DNA from: an uncultured bacterium
GTDB lineage: Bacteria > Cyanobacteriota > Vampirovibrionia > Gastranaerophilales > Gastranaerophilaceae
Direction of reading: 5' to 3'
Assembly: GCA_949298985.1 (NCBI GenBank)
Contig: CASFYV010000021.1
Span: forward strand, 434,001 to 498,000
Length of the DNA: 64,000 nt
Shown: in pieces, positions 1 through 7,052 of the stretch
Numbering within the stretch: the stretch's first letter is position 1
How the letters are laid out: every line of letters begins with the position of its first letter
Notes under the pieces: generated by a model
Databases searched by the model: none
Told to the model about the DNA's origin: nothing
Seen by the model: the letters and a program-made list of their open reading frames with translations, nothing else
Translations under genes and position numbers: made by a program

Positions 1-935
1 AAATTGTATTTATTCCTTCTGTAGAAGAAGCAGCTCCATATGTTGAAAAATTACAAGACGGTCAAATTGCTTTATTGGAAAATATTCGTTACTACAAAGC
101 AGAAGAAGCAAAAGATGATGATATGACTTTTGCAGAAGAATTAGCAAAATTAGGTGATTTTTATGTAAACGATGCTTTCGGAGCAGCTCACAGAAATCAC
201 ACTTCTACTGCTAAATTAGCAAAAATTCTTAAACCTGCTGTATCAGGTTTATTAATGGAAAAAGAAATCAGATGCTTATCACAAGCTCTTGATAATCCAG
301 AAAGACCATTCACAGCAGTTGTAGGTGGTGCTAAAGTTTCTTCTAAAATTGGTGTTTTAGAAAATCTTATCGATAAAGTTGATAACCTAATTATCGGTGG
401 CGGTATGGCTTATACTTTCGTAAAAGCTAATGGCGGTAAAATCGGTAACTCTATTTGTGAAGATGACCAATTAGAAGTTGCAAAAGCTATCGAAAAGAAA
501 GCTGCTGAAAAAGGCGTTAAATTAGTTATGGCAACTGATGTATTAGCAACTGATGATTTCTCTGGAAACGGTACTAATAAATTTGTTGCAATCAACGAAA
601 TTCCAGATGGTTTTGAAGGCGTTGACGCCGGTCCTGATTCAAGAAAAGCTTTTGCAGAAGTTCTTAAAAACTCAAAAACTATTCTTATGAACGGTCCTGT
701 AGGTGCTTTTGAAAACCCTAAATTCGCTGAAGGTACTAAAGCAGTTTTAGAAGCTATCGTAGAAGCTACTAAAAACGGTGCAACATCAGTAATCGGCGGT
801 GGTGACTCAGTTTCTGCAGCTAAGAAATTCTGCAAAGCAGAAGACTTCACTCACGTATCAACTGGTGGCGGTGCTTCTTTAGAATTCATCGAAGGTAAAG
901 TATTACCGGGTGTTGCTGCACTAGATGATAAGTAA
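1..935 (+). CDS. pgk: phosphoglycerate kinase, 3' part
   Basis: Phosphoglycerate kinase transfers phosphate from 1,3-bisphosphoglycerate to ADP in glycolysis, in the cytosol. About 310 codons are inside the window, in the frame that begins at base 3; the first roughly 85 residues of a normal 395-400 residue enzyme lie to the left. The C-terminal nucleotide-binding half is clear, with GGAKVSSKIGVLENL, FMNGP-like LMNGPVGAFE, GGGDSVSAAKK and the terminal STGGGASLEFIEGK. Codons are biased towards a few AT-rich synonyms, as expected for a highly expressed gene. A strong terminator follows 40 bases after the stop, so this is probably the last gene of its transcript. The identification is secure; only the 5' end is missing. 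Confidence 0.97.
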   Translation, partial: IVFIPSVEEAAPYVEKLQDGQIALLENIRYYKAEEAKDDDMTFAEELAKLGDFYVNDAFGAAHRNHTSTAKLAKILKPAVSGLLMEKEIRCLSQALDNPERPFTAVVGGAKVSSKIGVLENLIDKVDNLIIGGGMAYTFVKANGGKIGNSICEDDQLEVAKAIEKKAAEKGVKLVMATDVLATDDFSGNGTNKFVAINEIPDGFEGVDAGPDSRKAFAEVLKNSKTILMNGPVGAFENPKFAEGTKAVLEAIVEATKNGATSVIGGGDSVSAAKKFCKAEDFTHVSTGGGASLEFIEGKVLPGVAALDDK

Positions 936-974
936 TTAATTTTGTAATTAGAGTATTAGTCTAATAATAAACTT

Positions 975-1016
975 AAAGAGGTGGGAAAACTCAAATTTTC
1001 TCACCTCTTTAATATT
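975..1016 (+). terminator. intrinsic terminator after pgk
   Basis: A 15-bp stem (975-989 with 996-1010, one G-U pair) with a 6-nt loop is followed by AATATTTTAT. The stem carries the AAAGAGGTGGGAAAA arm. It lies 40 bases after the pgk stop and explains transcript end. Confidence 0.85.
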
Positions 1017-1018
1017 TT

Positions 1019-1335
1019 ATCTATTCACCCCACCCCCTACCCCCTCCCTCAAGGGGAGGGGACTACTGATGAGAAGAAGTTTATAGTTGAGGAATTTAAA
1101 AAAAGTATCAAAAATCTCCTTCCCCAAGGGAAGGTTAGGATGGGGTGTTTTTTAGAAGAGAAGAGGATAAGTTTATAAGTTTAGAAGAATTTAACAATAA
1201 AACTCTATTCACTAGTCACTATTCACTAATTTAAAATGCACTCCTCACTCTTAACGCCTCACGCTTCACTGGTGTAGCAAGCTCCACCCTACTATTCACT
1301 AAATATAAAATTTTGGTGCAAAAAATTGCACCCTA
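1019..1335. repeat. mosaic intergenic repeat, copy 1
   Basis: No gene is visible in this spacer. It holds, in order, a CCCCTCCCTCAAGGGGAGGGG hairpin-type module cut here as CCCTCCCTC...GGGGAGGG (1040-1062), a TCCTTCCCCAAGGGAAGG module (1120-1137), an AAGTTTATAAGTTTAGAAG linker, TTCACTA/TTCACTC heptamer units (1205-1260), and the GGTGCAAAAAATTGCACC palindrome (1315-1332). The same modules recur at about ten other places in this window, in both orientations. Confidence 0.75.
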
Positions 1336-1340
1336 CAAAC

Positions 1341-2165
1341 TTAAATGTTTATAACTTTTGTTAGAATTGCGAGAAATTTAGGCGGATATTTTAATAGTTC
1401 ATCAAGCGGGTTTTTTGTTGGTAATATATCCTTATCTGATATACAATCGCATATTAATTTGGTAAAAGTTTCTGCAAAAACTTCATGATATTGGTTAAGC
1501 GGAAGAGTAGCATAATGTCCTAAAACATTTCTAATAATAGTATTTTCTTCTTGTGAAAAAATTTTATTTTGCAATTCTTTCATGATGGCTAATCCGTCTT
1601 TAATTGTATTTTTTGCAGGATATAAACTTCGTGTATAAGGACAAGAACCCAAATAACCATATTTTTTATATATATGATTTATATAAGTGCTATGTAGAAT
1701 TTCATGTATGGTTTCAGATAAAAAATGTCCACTACTACGTTTACCATTTTTAAAATCATCTTCTATAACATAGTCTAATTCTTCTAGGCTTGCTATTTGT
1801 TCTTGTAATATAGAACCTGTTTTAAAAGGCGGGGTATTTTTTAATATAGTTTGTGTTTCAGGAATACAAAAATTTTTTACATTTATACCATCTATTAATT
1901 CATCTTGTTTATAGACTTTAAATTCTGGAAAGTTAAAGACATATAATGACTTATTTGTTCTCGTTTGTAAAAAATCAAAAATTTTAAAAATCTGATTTAA
2001 ACAAAATGCTATTGGTTTATTTCCAGCACAATCAGTTTTTATATGATTATTAGTTAGAATTTTTTCAATATTTAAAGGATTAAATTTTTGACAAGCAAAT
2101 ACTGTATTTTTATTCATTCCAGAAGTAAAATTAATATTAGATTTATTTATTTTTGAATACATCAT
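1341..2165 (-). CDS. HExxH metallopeptidase-like protein, unknown family
   Basis: A 274-residue protein I cannot assign to a named family. Residues 154-158 are HEILH, a classical zinc metallopeptidase HExxH motif, inside a helix-like stretch (SETIHEILHSTYINHIY). About 70 residues later comes YHEVFAETFTKLI, where a glutamate (about 228 or 232) could be the third zinc ligand as in gluzincins. There is no signal peptide or membrane segment. The N-terminus contains INFTSG at 11-16, a version of the NFKG/NFKS motif seen on other unknown proteins in this window. The start is either of two adjacent ATGs; a TATACT box 9 nt upstream (2175-2180, minus strand) leaves little or no leader. Peptidase activity is inferred from the motif only. 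Confidence 0.7.
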   Translation of the reverse strand: MMYSKINKSNINFTSGMNKNTVFACQKFNPLNIEKILTNNHIKTDCAGNKPIAFCLNQIFKIFDFLQTRTNKSLYVFNFPEFKVYKQDELIDGINVKNFCIPETQTILKNTPPFKTGSILQEQIASLEELDYVIEDDFKNGKRSSGHFLSETIHEILHSTYINHIYKKYGYLGSCPYTRSLYPAKNTIKDGLAIMKELQNKIFSQEENTIIRNVLGHYATLPLNQYHEVFAETFTKLICDCISDKDILPTKNPLDELLKYPPKFLAILTKVINI

Positions 2166-2239
2166 AATAGCAACAGTATATTTCCAAGATTTATATTAAC
2201 TTAATTGTATCAAATAATATATATATAGCAATAAGGTTA

Positions 2240-2268
2240 TTGACGTATAAATTTTATTATTGTACGAT
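2240..2268 (+). promoter_or_regulatory. sigma-70-type promoter for the 2307 gene
   Basis: TTGACG at 2240-2245 and TACGAT at 2263-2268 are separated by exactly 17 nt, about 40 bases before the start at 2307. This is one of the few sites in the window with a good -35 box. Confidence 0.5.
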
Positions 2269-2306
2269 TAATGTTGTTGTCATTAACTATTTTAAGGAAT
2301 ATATAG

Positions 2307-2603
2307 ATGGTACGTATTTCAGGTATTAATAGAACAGGTGCAGAAATTGCAAAAAACAAAAATATTAATAAAACCATTTTACCTGTTGTGAGTGGTTTAA
2401 CTTTACTTGCTGGTTCTTCAATGAATGGTGCAAATGTTCCACCAAATGCAGAGCCTCACGAGCCAGGTACCAGTGTTGATGATTCAATGTGGGAACAAAT
2501 TAAACATGCAGGAAAACTCGTCAAAAACTTAGGAGACGAGATTGGAGATGGTGCTATAGATTTAGCTAAGACAATTTTAAAAAGTTTAGATGATATGTTC
2601 TAG
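2307..2603 (+). CDS. small protein of unknown function (98 aa)
   Basis: Not recognised. The start is an ATG about 10 nt after AAGGA. Residues 1-25 are basic and polar, residues 25-45 form a hydrophobic, small-residue stretch (TILPVVSGLTLLAGSSMNGA) that could be an unusual signal peptide or a membrane anchor, and residues 60-98 form a likely amphipathic helix (LVKNLGDEIGDGAIDLAKTILKSL). It is the first of three small same-strand genes (2307, 2723, 3129) behind a promoter at 2240-2268. Translation looks real because the frame is open from a good promoter and ribosome site, but no function can be given. Confidence 0.6.
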   Translation: MVRISGINRTGAEIAKNKNINKTILPVVSGLTLLAGSSMNGANVPPNAEPHEPGTSVDDSMWEQIKHAGKLVKNLGDEIGDGAIDLAKTILKSLDDMF

Positions 2604-2722
2604 ATTTTAGTTAAAATGCAAAATTTTACCTAAAGTATATCTCAAAATAAAGTAAGAAAACTAAACAGGCCTTTATGGTCCGTTGTATTGAGTTGTTTAA
2701 GAATTATTAATTAGGAAAAAAA

Positions 2723-3100
2723 ATGAAAATATTATTAAATACAGGCGTTACAAATACACAGAGACTTTCTTATAGTAGAAAAAATCCTTCTTTTAAATCT
2801 TTAAAAGACATAGCAGATGATGTTAGTACTTCAGTAACAGTATATAGCAGATTTAAAGAATTAGGTGAAGCAAAGAGCGAAGAACAAGCTTGGAAAGTAG
2901 CAATGAAAATGGCTGATTATGGTAATCCTGTAAGACATGCTACATGGTCATTGGCGGGAGCCAAAGGTGCCGCGATAGGAGCAATATTTGGACCGTTAGG
3001 CTCGACTATAGGATTTATTGCTGGTGCAGTAGCTGCGAATTATGCTTGCAACAAAGTTCGTAACAAAATTTTAGATAAAATGGCTGACAGTATGGAATAA
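2723..3100 (+). CDS. small glycine-zipper protein with NFKS-type N-terminus
   Basis: A 125-residue protein with no recognised family. Residues 21-26 read NPSFKS, one of the recurrent N-terminal motifs in this window. The second half holds a glycine/alanine-spaced hydrophobic run (GAKGAAIGAIFGPLGSTIG and onward, about residues 80-110) with GxxxG-like spacing, typical of glycine-zipper membrane segments found in outer-membrane-associated proteins and in pore-forming bacteriocins. The start ATG follows TTAGGAAAAAAA, a fair ribosome site. It sits between two other small genes of unknown role and 29 bases before the next one. A membrane or pore role is an inference from composition only. Confidence 0.65.
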   Translation: MKILLNTGVTNTQRLSYSRKNPSFKSLKDIADDVSTSVTVYSRFKELGEAKSEEQAWKVAMKMADYGNPVRHATWSLAGAKGAAIGAIFGPLGSTIGFIAGAVAANYACNKVRNKILDKMADSME

Positions 3101-3128
3101 TTGTACAGATATGCAGGCTAGAATTTAA

Positions 3129-3521
3129 ATGAAAATAGATACCACAAATACCTTCTCAACAACAAATAATAAGCCAGAAATTTCAAAAAGGGATATGATA
3201 AAAGCTGGTTTGGGTTGGTTTGCTATTGATATGACTGTTGGAACTGTAGCTGATGTATTTCATAATTCTAAGTCAAAAACAAAACTTCCGACAAAGACTC
3301 TTGGGAAACAATTTGGAATCAATGCTTTGTGGGCGGTTGGTTCAGCTTGTTTATTTGCCTATCCATTAGCTAAATTATATGAAAATGCTAAGCAGAAAAA
3401 TAACGAGAACTTTTCAAAGTTCTCGACTGCTGCAATATCTATTTTGATGGGTTTTAGGCTTTATATGGCAACACGCAAACATCCAAAATGGAAAAATATA
3501 AAATTTGGAGACTTTTTCTAG
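3129..3521 (+). CDS. small membrane protein of unknown function (130 aa)
   Basis: Not recognised. Residues 1-22 are polar and Asn/Thr-rich. Then come three hydrophobic stretches: about 26-45 (GLGWFAIDMTVGTVADVF), 65-83 (INALWAVGSACLFAYPLAKL) and 100-116 (AAISILMGFRLYMA), so two to three membrane passes are likely. The C-terminus is basic. It follows the glycine-zipper gene by 28 bases on the same strand and is probably co-transcribed with it. The spacer after it is repeat-rich and no clear terminator was seen. Confidence 0.6.
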   Translation: MKIDTTNTFSTTNNKPEISKRDMIKAGLGWFAIDMTVGTVADVFHNSKSKTKLPTKTLGKQFGINALWAVGSACLFAYPLAKLYENAKQKNNENFSKFSTAAISILMGFRLYMATRKHPKWKNIKFGDFF

Positions 3522-3989
3522 TAGTGTGAATCTCTCTCTTAATGGTTAGGAAGTTGTATAAATCAATCAGAAATAAGCTCAATTTTAGGAGGAGGATGCG
3601 TCGTTTGACGCACAAATAACTTCTCAGCTTCCCTCTACCATACGAGCTAGTCTGCTTCGAAGTCGTCGCCCTACCGAAAATCCGCTCCCTCCAGGGGCGG
3701 GTAAAAATTATTTAAAAACCTTCTAAACTCCTAAACTTATCAACTTATCTTTTTTTTAACGTGCTCTTTACTCAAAAAAAAATCTATACACTATTCACTA
3801 AATATAAAATTTTGGTGCAAAAAATTGCACCTTACTTACTTACATGTTCTCATACCCCACCCCGAAATCAAAGATTTCGACCCTCCCTCAAGGGGAGGGT
3901 AAATTTTGAGTTTAAAAGGTAAATAAAAGGAGTTAATAAAAAACTCTATTCTATTGTAACCTGCTTTTTAACCAAACAAACCCAATATT
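3522..3989. repeat. mosaic intergenic repeat, copy 2
   Basis: No gene is visible in these 468 bases. They contain a small TGCGTCGTTTGACGCA hairpin (about 3597-3612), a CCGCTCCCTCCAGGGGCGGG module (about 3684-3703), an AACTTATCAACTTATC linker, TTCACTA units (about 3790-3800), the GGTGCAAAAAATTGCACC palindrome (3814-3831), and a CCCTCCCTCAAGGGGAGGG module (about 3881-3899). The palindrome and its flanks match the copies ending at 1335 and 4650. Confidence 0.7.
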
Positions 3990-4199
3990 CTATTCAAAAT
4001 CTGCTAATTTGTAAAATTCAATTTCTAATACATCCGCAAGTTCAAATAATTTTCTAAGACTCATATATTTTTGTCCTTTCTCTACCCTGCAAATATATTC
4101 TTTTGAGAAATTAAGTTTCTCTGCTAAAACTTCTTGAGTTAACATTTTAGCTTCTCTATATTTTTTTATATTTTGTCCTAATTTTTTTATTCTTGACAT
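3990..4199 (-). CDS. small XRE-family HTH regulator (69 aa)
   Basis: A stand-alone lambda-repressor-like helix-turn-helix protein. Residues 8-62 fit the HTH_3 pattern: LGQNIKKYREAKMLTQEVLAEKLNFSKEYI then RVEKGQ and LRKLFELADVLEIEFYKL. It has no extra domain, so it resembles phage, plasmid or toxin-antitoxin regulators and small chromosomal repressors. Two near-identical direct repeats, TGACCTATTTTTCC and TGACCTATTTGTCC, lie just upstream around its -10 box, which suggests autoregulation. Divergent from it is a possible 36-codon micro-ORF. Repeat spacers flank it on both sides, so it is not in an operon with the neighbouring genes. Confidence 0.85.
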   Translation of the reverse strand: MSRIKKLGQNIKKYREAKMLTQEVLAEKLNFSKEYICRVEKGQKYMSLRKLFELADVLEIEFYKLADFE

Positions 4200-4200
4200 A

Positions 4201-4250
4201 TGACCTATTTTTCCACATAATATAAATTAAGTCATTGACCTATTTGTCCG
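4201..4250. promoter_or_regulatory. putative operator of the 3990 HTH gene
   Basis: Direct repeats TGACCTATTTTTCC (4201-4214) and TGACCTATTTGTCC (4236-4249) are spaced 35 nt start to start. They flank a minus-strand -10 box TATTAT (4217-4222). On the plus strand TTGACC (4235-4240) followed 17 nt later by AATTAT could serve the divergent micro-ORF. Repressor binding here is inferred. Confidence 0.5.
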
Positions 4251-4273
4251 AAATAAAAATTATAGGATTTTTT

Positions 4274-4384
4274 ATGAATAAAAAATTTAAAATTATTAAA
4301 AATATGTTATCTTATTTGATTTTAGTAAGTGAGACTGTAGACAAAAAATACACAACTAAAAGATGTGCGAGAATTTTTTATTAG
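4274..4384 (+). CDS. possible micro-ORF, 36 codons, divergent from HTH gene
   Basis: An ATG follows AGGATTTTTT and opens a short Lys-rich frame that begins MNKKFKIIKNMLSYLILV and ends ARIFY. Its 11-18 stretch is hydrophobic. It lies divergently from the small HTH gene and would share its operator region, the arrangement typical of regulator plus small target gene. There is no homology evidence, and AT-rich spacers produce such frames by chance, so the call is weak. Confidence 0.25.
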   Translation: MNKKFKIIKNMLSYLILVSETVDKKYTTKRCARIFY

Positions 4385-4687
4385 CATGTATAAACTTTTA
4401 GATAAACAATAGTAGTAGGTTGGGTGAAACCTAATAAATTCTATTCACCTCATCCTAACCCTCTCCTCAAAGGAGAGGGGATAAAATAATATTAAACACT
4501 CCTTCTCCTTATAGGAGAAGGTTGGGATGAAGTGTTTTTTAAGTAGAAAAGAGGATGAGTTTATAAATTTATAAGAATTTAACAGTAAAACTCTATTCAC
4601 TACTCACTATTCACTAAATACAAAATTTTGGTGCAAAAAATTGCACCCTACTTACTAATCCTCTCCTCAAAGGAGAGGGAATAAAGA
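4385..4687. repeat. mosaic intergenic repeat, copy 3
   Basis: Besides the AT-rich start, this spacer holds GTAGGTTGGGTGAAACCTA (about 4412-4430), a CCCTCTCCTCAAAGGAGAGGG module (about 4459-4479), a CCTTCTCCTTATAGGAGAAGG module (about 4501-4521), the AGTTTATAAATTTATAAG linker, TTCACTA/TTCACTC heptamers (about 4594-4616), the GGTGCAAAAAATTGCACC palindrome (4630-4647) and a second CTCTCCTCAAAGGAGAGGG module (about 4661-4680). Module order matches copy 1. Confidence 0.75.
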
Positions 4688-4885
4688 TTATAAATTATCT
4701 TCTTCAGGATATCCAATAGTATTAATACAACAACGTTTTAATTCTTTTAAAATATAGTCATATGAAGATATAATATTTTCTAATTCCCATACTTTATTAT
4801 TAGTTTGTATCCATTTTAAAGCATAAAAATTTACATCTAACATAGATATTGCATTGTAAAGTTCTCTAATTTTTTCTTCGTTCAT
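4688..4885 (-). CDS. small acidic protein of unknown function (65 aa)
   Basis: Not recognised. The start chosen is the second ATG (4885), because GGAGG sits 5 nt before it and overlaps the first ATG at 4897; that ribosome site decides the start. The product begins MNEEKIRELYNAISMLDVN and is predicted largely helical (IRELYNAISML, WELENIISSYDYILKELKR) with a CC pair near the C-terminus. No membrane segment or signal is present. It stands divergent from the next small HTH-like gene at 5018. The good ribosome site argues for a real gene. Confidence 0.55.
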   Translation of the reverse strand: MNEEKIRELYNAISMLDVNFYALKWIQTNNKVWELENIISSYDYILKELKRCCINTIGYPEEDNL

Positions 4886-5017
4886 ACTTGCCTCCATTAT
4901 AAAGTTTTATTAAGATTAATTAATCACAGAGTTGATTTATTGTTATTAGAGTTAATTATTAGAGAGCATTTTTTATTTTATTTGTCAAATATGAAATATA
5001 AAAATATAATAATTTTT

Positions 5018-5233
5018 ATGGCATTATTAGTAAGAGAGCAAGTAAAAACATTATTAGTCGAAAAAAATATTACAATGAAGGAATTAGCAGAATTATTATC
5101 TGTTAAAACAGGTAAAAACTGTTCTTTAGCAAATCTTTCGGCAAAGTTAACAAGAGGAACTTTAAGTTATAACGAAGTTGTACAAGTTGCAGAAATTTTG
5201 GGATATGAAATAAAATTCATAAATAAAGGGTAA
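5018..5233 (+). CDS. small HTH protein, DUF6471-like
   Basis: The conserved part begins MALLVREQVKTLLVEKNITM and continues through LAELLSVKTG, ANLSAKLTRGTLSYNEVVQVAEILGYEI. This pattern, a helix, MKELAELL, a variable loop, a SAKLTRG recognition helix and a final AEILG helix, resembles the DUF6471 group of small phage- and plasmid-type helix-turn-helix proteins. ATGs at 4940 and 4991 would add a hydrophobic, non-conserved N-terminus; I chose 5018 because the domain starts there, although no clear ribosome site precedes it. It is divergent from the gene ending at 4885. DNA binding is inferred from the fold pattern. Confidence 0.65.
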   Translation: MALLVREQVKTLLVEKNITMKELAELLSVKTGKNCSLANLSAKLTRGTLSYNEVVQVAEILGYEIKFINKG

Positions 5234-5264
5234 ATATGTTAAATATTTCTTCCTTTTATATAAA

Positions 5265-5318
5265 TAGTCGGTTAGGTGAAATTCAATAAAACTCTAATCA
5301 CTACTCACTAGTCATCTA
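5265..5318. repeat. short mosaic repeat between HTH gene and ftsY
   Basis: Contains GGTTAGGTGAAATTC, a decayed form of the GTTGGGTTTCACCCAAC hairpin arm, followed by ACTCTAATCACTACTCACTAGTCA heptamer units shown in part here. The same order, hairpin arm then heptamers, occurs at 25950-25990 and 32655-32720. Confidence 0.6.
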
Positions 5319-5326
5319 CTATTTTT

Positions 5327-6229
5327 TTAATCAAACAAAGCCTGAATAAATTCTTTTGATTCGAAGTCTTTTAAGTCTTCCATTTTTTCACCAACCCCAA
5401 CGAGTTTGACAGGAAGATTTAGTTCTTTTGCTATAGCTAAAACTATAGCACCTTTTGCTGAACCATCAAGTTTAGTCAAAGCAACTGAGGTTAAATTAAC
5501 ACATTCTTTAAATACTTTTGCTTGTTGTAAACCGTTTTGTCCTGTATTTGCGTCGATTACCAAAATACTTTCTCTTAATTCATCCGGAGCATTTTTATCG
5601 ATTACGTTTTTAATTTTTGATAATTCTTCCATTAAATTAAATTTATTCTGCAATCTTCCTGCAGTATCTACAAGAATTACATCATATTTTTCATTACGAG
5701 CTTTTTGGATAGCTTCATACACAACAGATGCCGGATCTGCTTTATCCCGTCTTACAATATCAGCTCCGGAACGTTTTGACCAAATATCCACTTGTTCTTC
5801 TGCTGCTGCTCTAAAGGTATCACCTGCTGCAATTAAAACTCGCTTACCTTCTTGTTTAAATTTATAAGCTAATTTCCCGATAAGAGTAGTTTTTCCTGCC
5901 CCGTTCACACCGGTTATAAAATAAATATTTAATTCATTTTCTTTATAATTAAGTTTACAAGAACCGGTTTTATCAAGAATATCTAAAAATTCATTTTGCA
6001 AAAATTCTTTTACTTGAGAAGGTTTAATTTTATTCTGTCCTCTTAGTTTATCAACCAATTCAGAAGCATAATTAACCCCTAAATCTGCACTTATTAAGAT
6101 ATCTTCCATATCTTCAAGGACAAATTCCGAAAATTCTTCTTCCTCAGAAATTGTATCTACGACATTACCTACTAATGCTTGAGCAGTTTTTGAAACCGTA
6201 TTTTTTAATTTATCGAAAAAATTAAACAT
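5327..6229 (-). CDS. ftsY: signal recognition particle receptor FtsY
   Basis: FtsY is the SRP receptor GTPase that docks SRP-ribosome complexes at the inner membrane for co-translational insertion. The 300-residue protein is a short FtsY: a short acidic start, an N domain (about 1-85) and the G domain (about 95-300). GTPase motifs are GVNGAGKTT (107-115), DTFRAAA (137-143), DTAGR (188-192), TKLDGSAKG (252-260) and GVGEK (278-282). The long acidic A domain of E. coli FtsY is absent, as in many Gram-positives and Cyanobacteria. AAGGA precedes the ATG. It follows nusB on the same strand across a 77-base spacer filled with heptamer repeats. Confidence 0.97.
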   Translation of the reverse strand: MFNFFDKLKNTVSKTAQALVGNVVDTISEEEEFSEFVLEDMEDILISADLGVNYASELVDKLRGQNKIKPSQVKEFLQNEFLDILDKTGSCKLNYKENELNIYFITGVNGAGKTTLIGKLAYKFKQEGKRVLIAAGDTFRAAAEEQVDIWSKRSGADIVRRDKADPASVVYEAIQKARNEKYDVILVDTAGRLQNKFNLMEELSKIKNVIDKNAPDELRESILVIDANTGQNGLQQAKVFKECVNLTSVALTKLDGSAKGAIVLAIAKELNLPVKLVGVGEKMEDLKDFESKEFIQALFD

Positions 6230-6239
6230 TATATATCCT

Positions 6240-6306
6240 TACAATATAGTTTAGAAGTTAATAGTAAAATTCTATTCACTACTCACTACTCACTATTCAC
6301 TAATAG
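6240..6306. repeat. TAGTGAN heptamer tract between nusB and ftsY
   Basis: The minus strand reads as successive TAGTGAA/TAGTGAG heptamers (about 6262-6303), preceded by the GTTTAGAAGTTAATAG linker. It sits between two genes that are probably co-transcribed. Confidence 0.7.
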
Positions 6307-6966
6307 TTATTTAAGTCCGTTTTCAACGATAACTTTTGCTAAGATTCCGTTTACAAAAGAAGAAGAATCTTCTGTTGAGTATTTTTTAGCTAATTCAACA
6401 GCTTCATCAACAACAACTTTTAAAGGTGCTCCTTTTGTATAAAGAAGTTCTGTTATTGCTATTCTTAAGATATCTTTATCAATTTTAACAAGTCTTGAGA
6501 TATCCCAACCGTTCGCATATTTTTGGATTTCTCCATCAATTGTTTCGTGGTTTATTTTAAACTGTTCAGCAATTTCTACTGTATAGTTTTTCACTTCTGA
6601 TTGATTTTCTAATGTTGTAAACTCAGCTATTTCAAGAGCTAAAATTGCTTTTTCTGCAACATCCAACATTGTATCGACTTTTGAAATCATTTCATCTGTC
6701 ATAGGGATTTTTACAGGACGGTTTTTTGCACCCAATGGTCTTGAAAGATTTGATTCGTGTTCTGCTTCGTAAGTATCTAACATATCTTTAATATCGATTA
6801 AAGAGCCTACTGTTAATTTTAATTCTTCTGAAGCTGAGTTAGAAAGAATTCTAACAGATTTCAACATAATATCTTCAAAATCTTTTCTTGAATATTTTGT
6901 AATTTCTTTATCAAATTGAGAAAAAAGTATTAACGCTAATTCTCTTGCTGCACGTCTTGCTTGCAT
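6307..6966 (-). CDS. nusB: transcription antitermination protein NusB, long form
   Basis: NusB binds boxA RNA with S10/NusE and supports rRNA antitermination. At 219 residues it is longer than the usual 130-150. The start RRAARELALILFSQFD is the typical NusB first helix. A middle extension (about 70-125) precedes the conserved C-terminal half with NGWDISRLVKIDKDILRIAI, ELLY and VVVDEAVELAKKYSTEDSSSFVNGILAK. Long NusB proteins with such an insertion are familiar in Cyanobacteria. AGGAG lies 7 nt before the ATG. A minus-strand extended -10 (TATGCTATTAT, 7004-7014) drives it, divergent from deoB. Confidence 0.93.
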   Translation of the reverse strand: MQARRAARELALILFSQFDKEITKYSRKDFEDIMLKSVRILSNSASEELKLTVGSLIDIKDMLDTYEAEHESNLSRPLGAKNRPVKIPMTDEMISKVDTMLDVAEKAILALEIAEFTTLENQSEVKNYTVEIAEQFKINHETIDGEIQKYANGWDISRLVKIDKDILRIAITELLYTKGAPLKVVVDEAVELAKKYSTEDSSSFVNGILAKVIVENGLK

Positions 6967-7003
6967 TTATTTATCTCCTAAAATTTTGTATTACTTTTTT
7001 TTA

Positions 7004-7029
7004 ATAATAGCATAAAAATATGTTATAAT
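7004..7029. promoter_or_regulatory. back-to-back nusB/deoB extended -10 promoters
   Basis: On the minus strand TATGCTATTAT (7014-7004) serves nusB. On the plus strand TATGTTATAAT (7019-7029) serves deoB, whose ATG is 24 nt further on. Both are TGn-extended -10 boxes; no -35 hexamer is convincing for either. Confidence 0.6.
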
Positions 7030-7052
7030 TAAAAAAGTTTAGGAGGCTTAGA

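Noticed and set aside
981..1178. 65-codon frame in the pgk terminator and repeat
   Set aside because: It starts inside the terminator stem and reads through repeat modules.
3990..4199. Prophage regulator
   Set aside because: No phage structural, lysis or integrase genes are nearby; the Xer gene at 58406 has housekeeping features and is far away.
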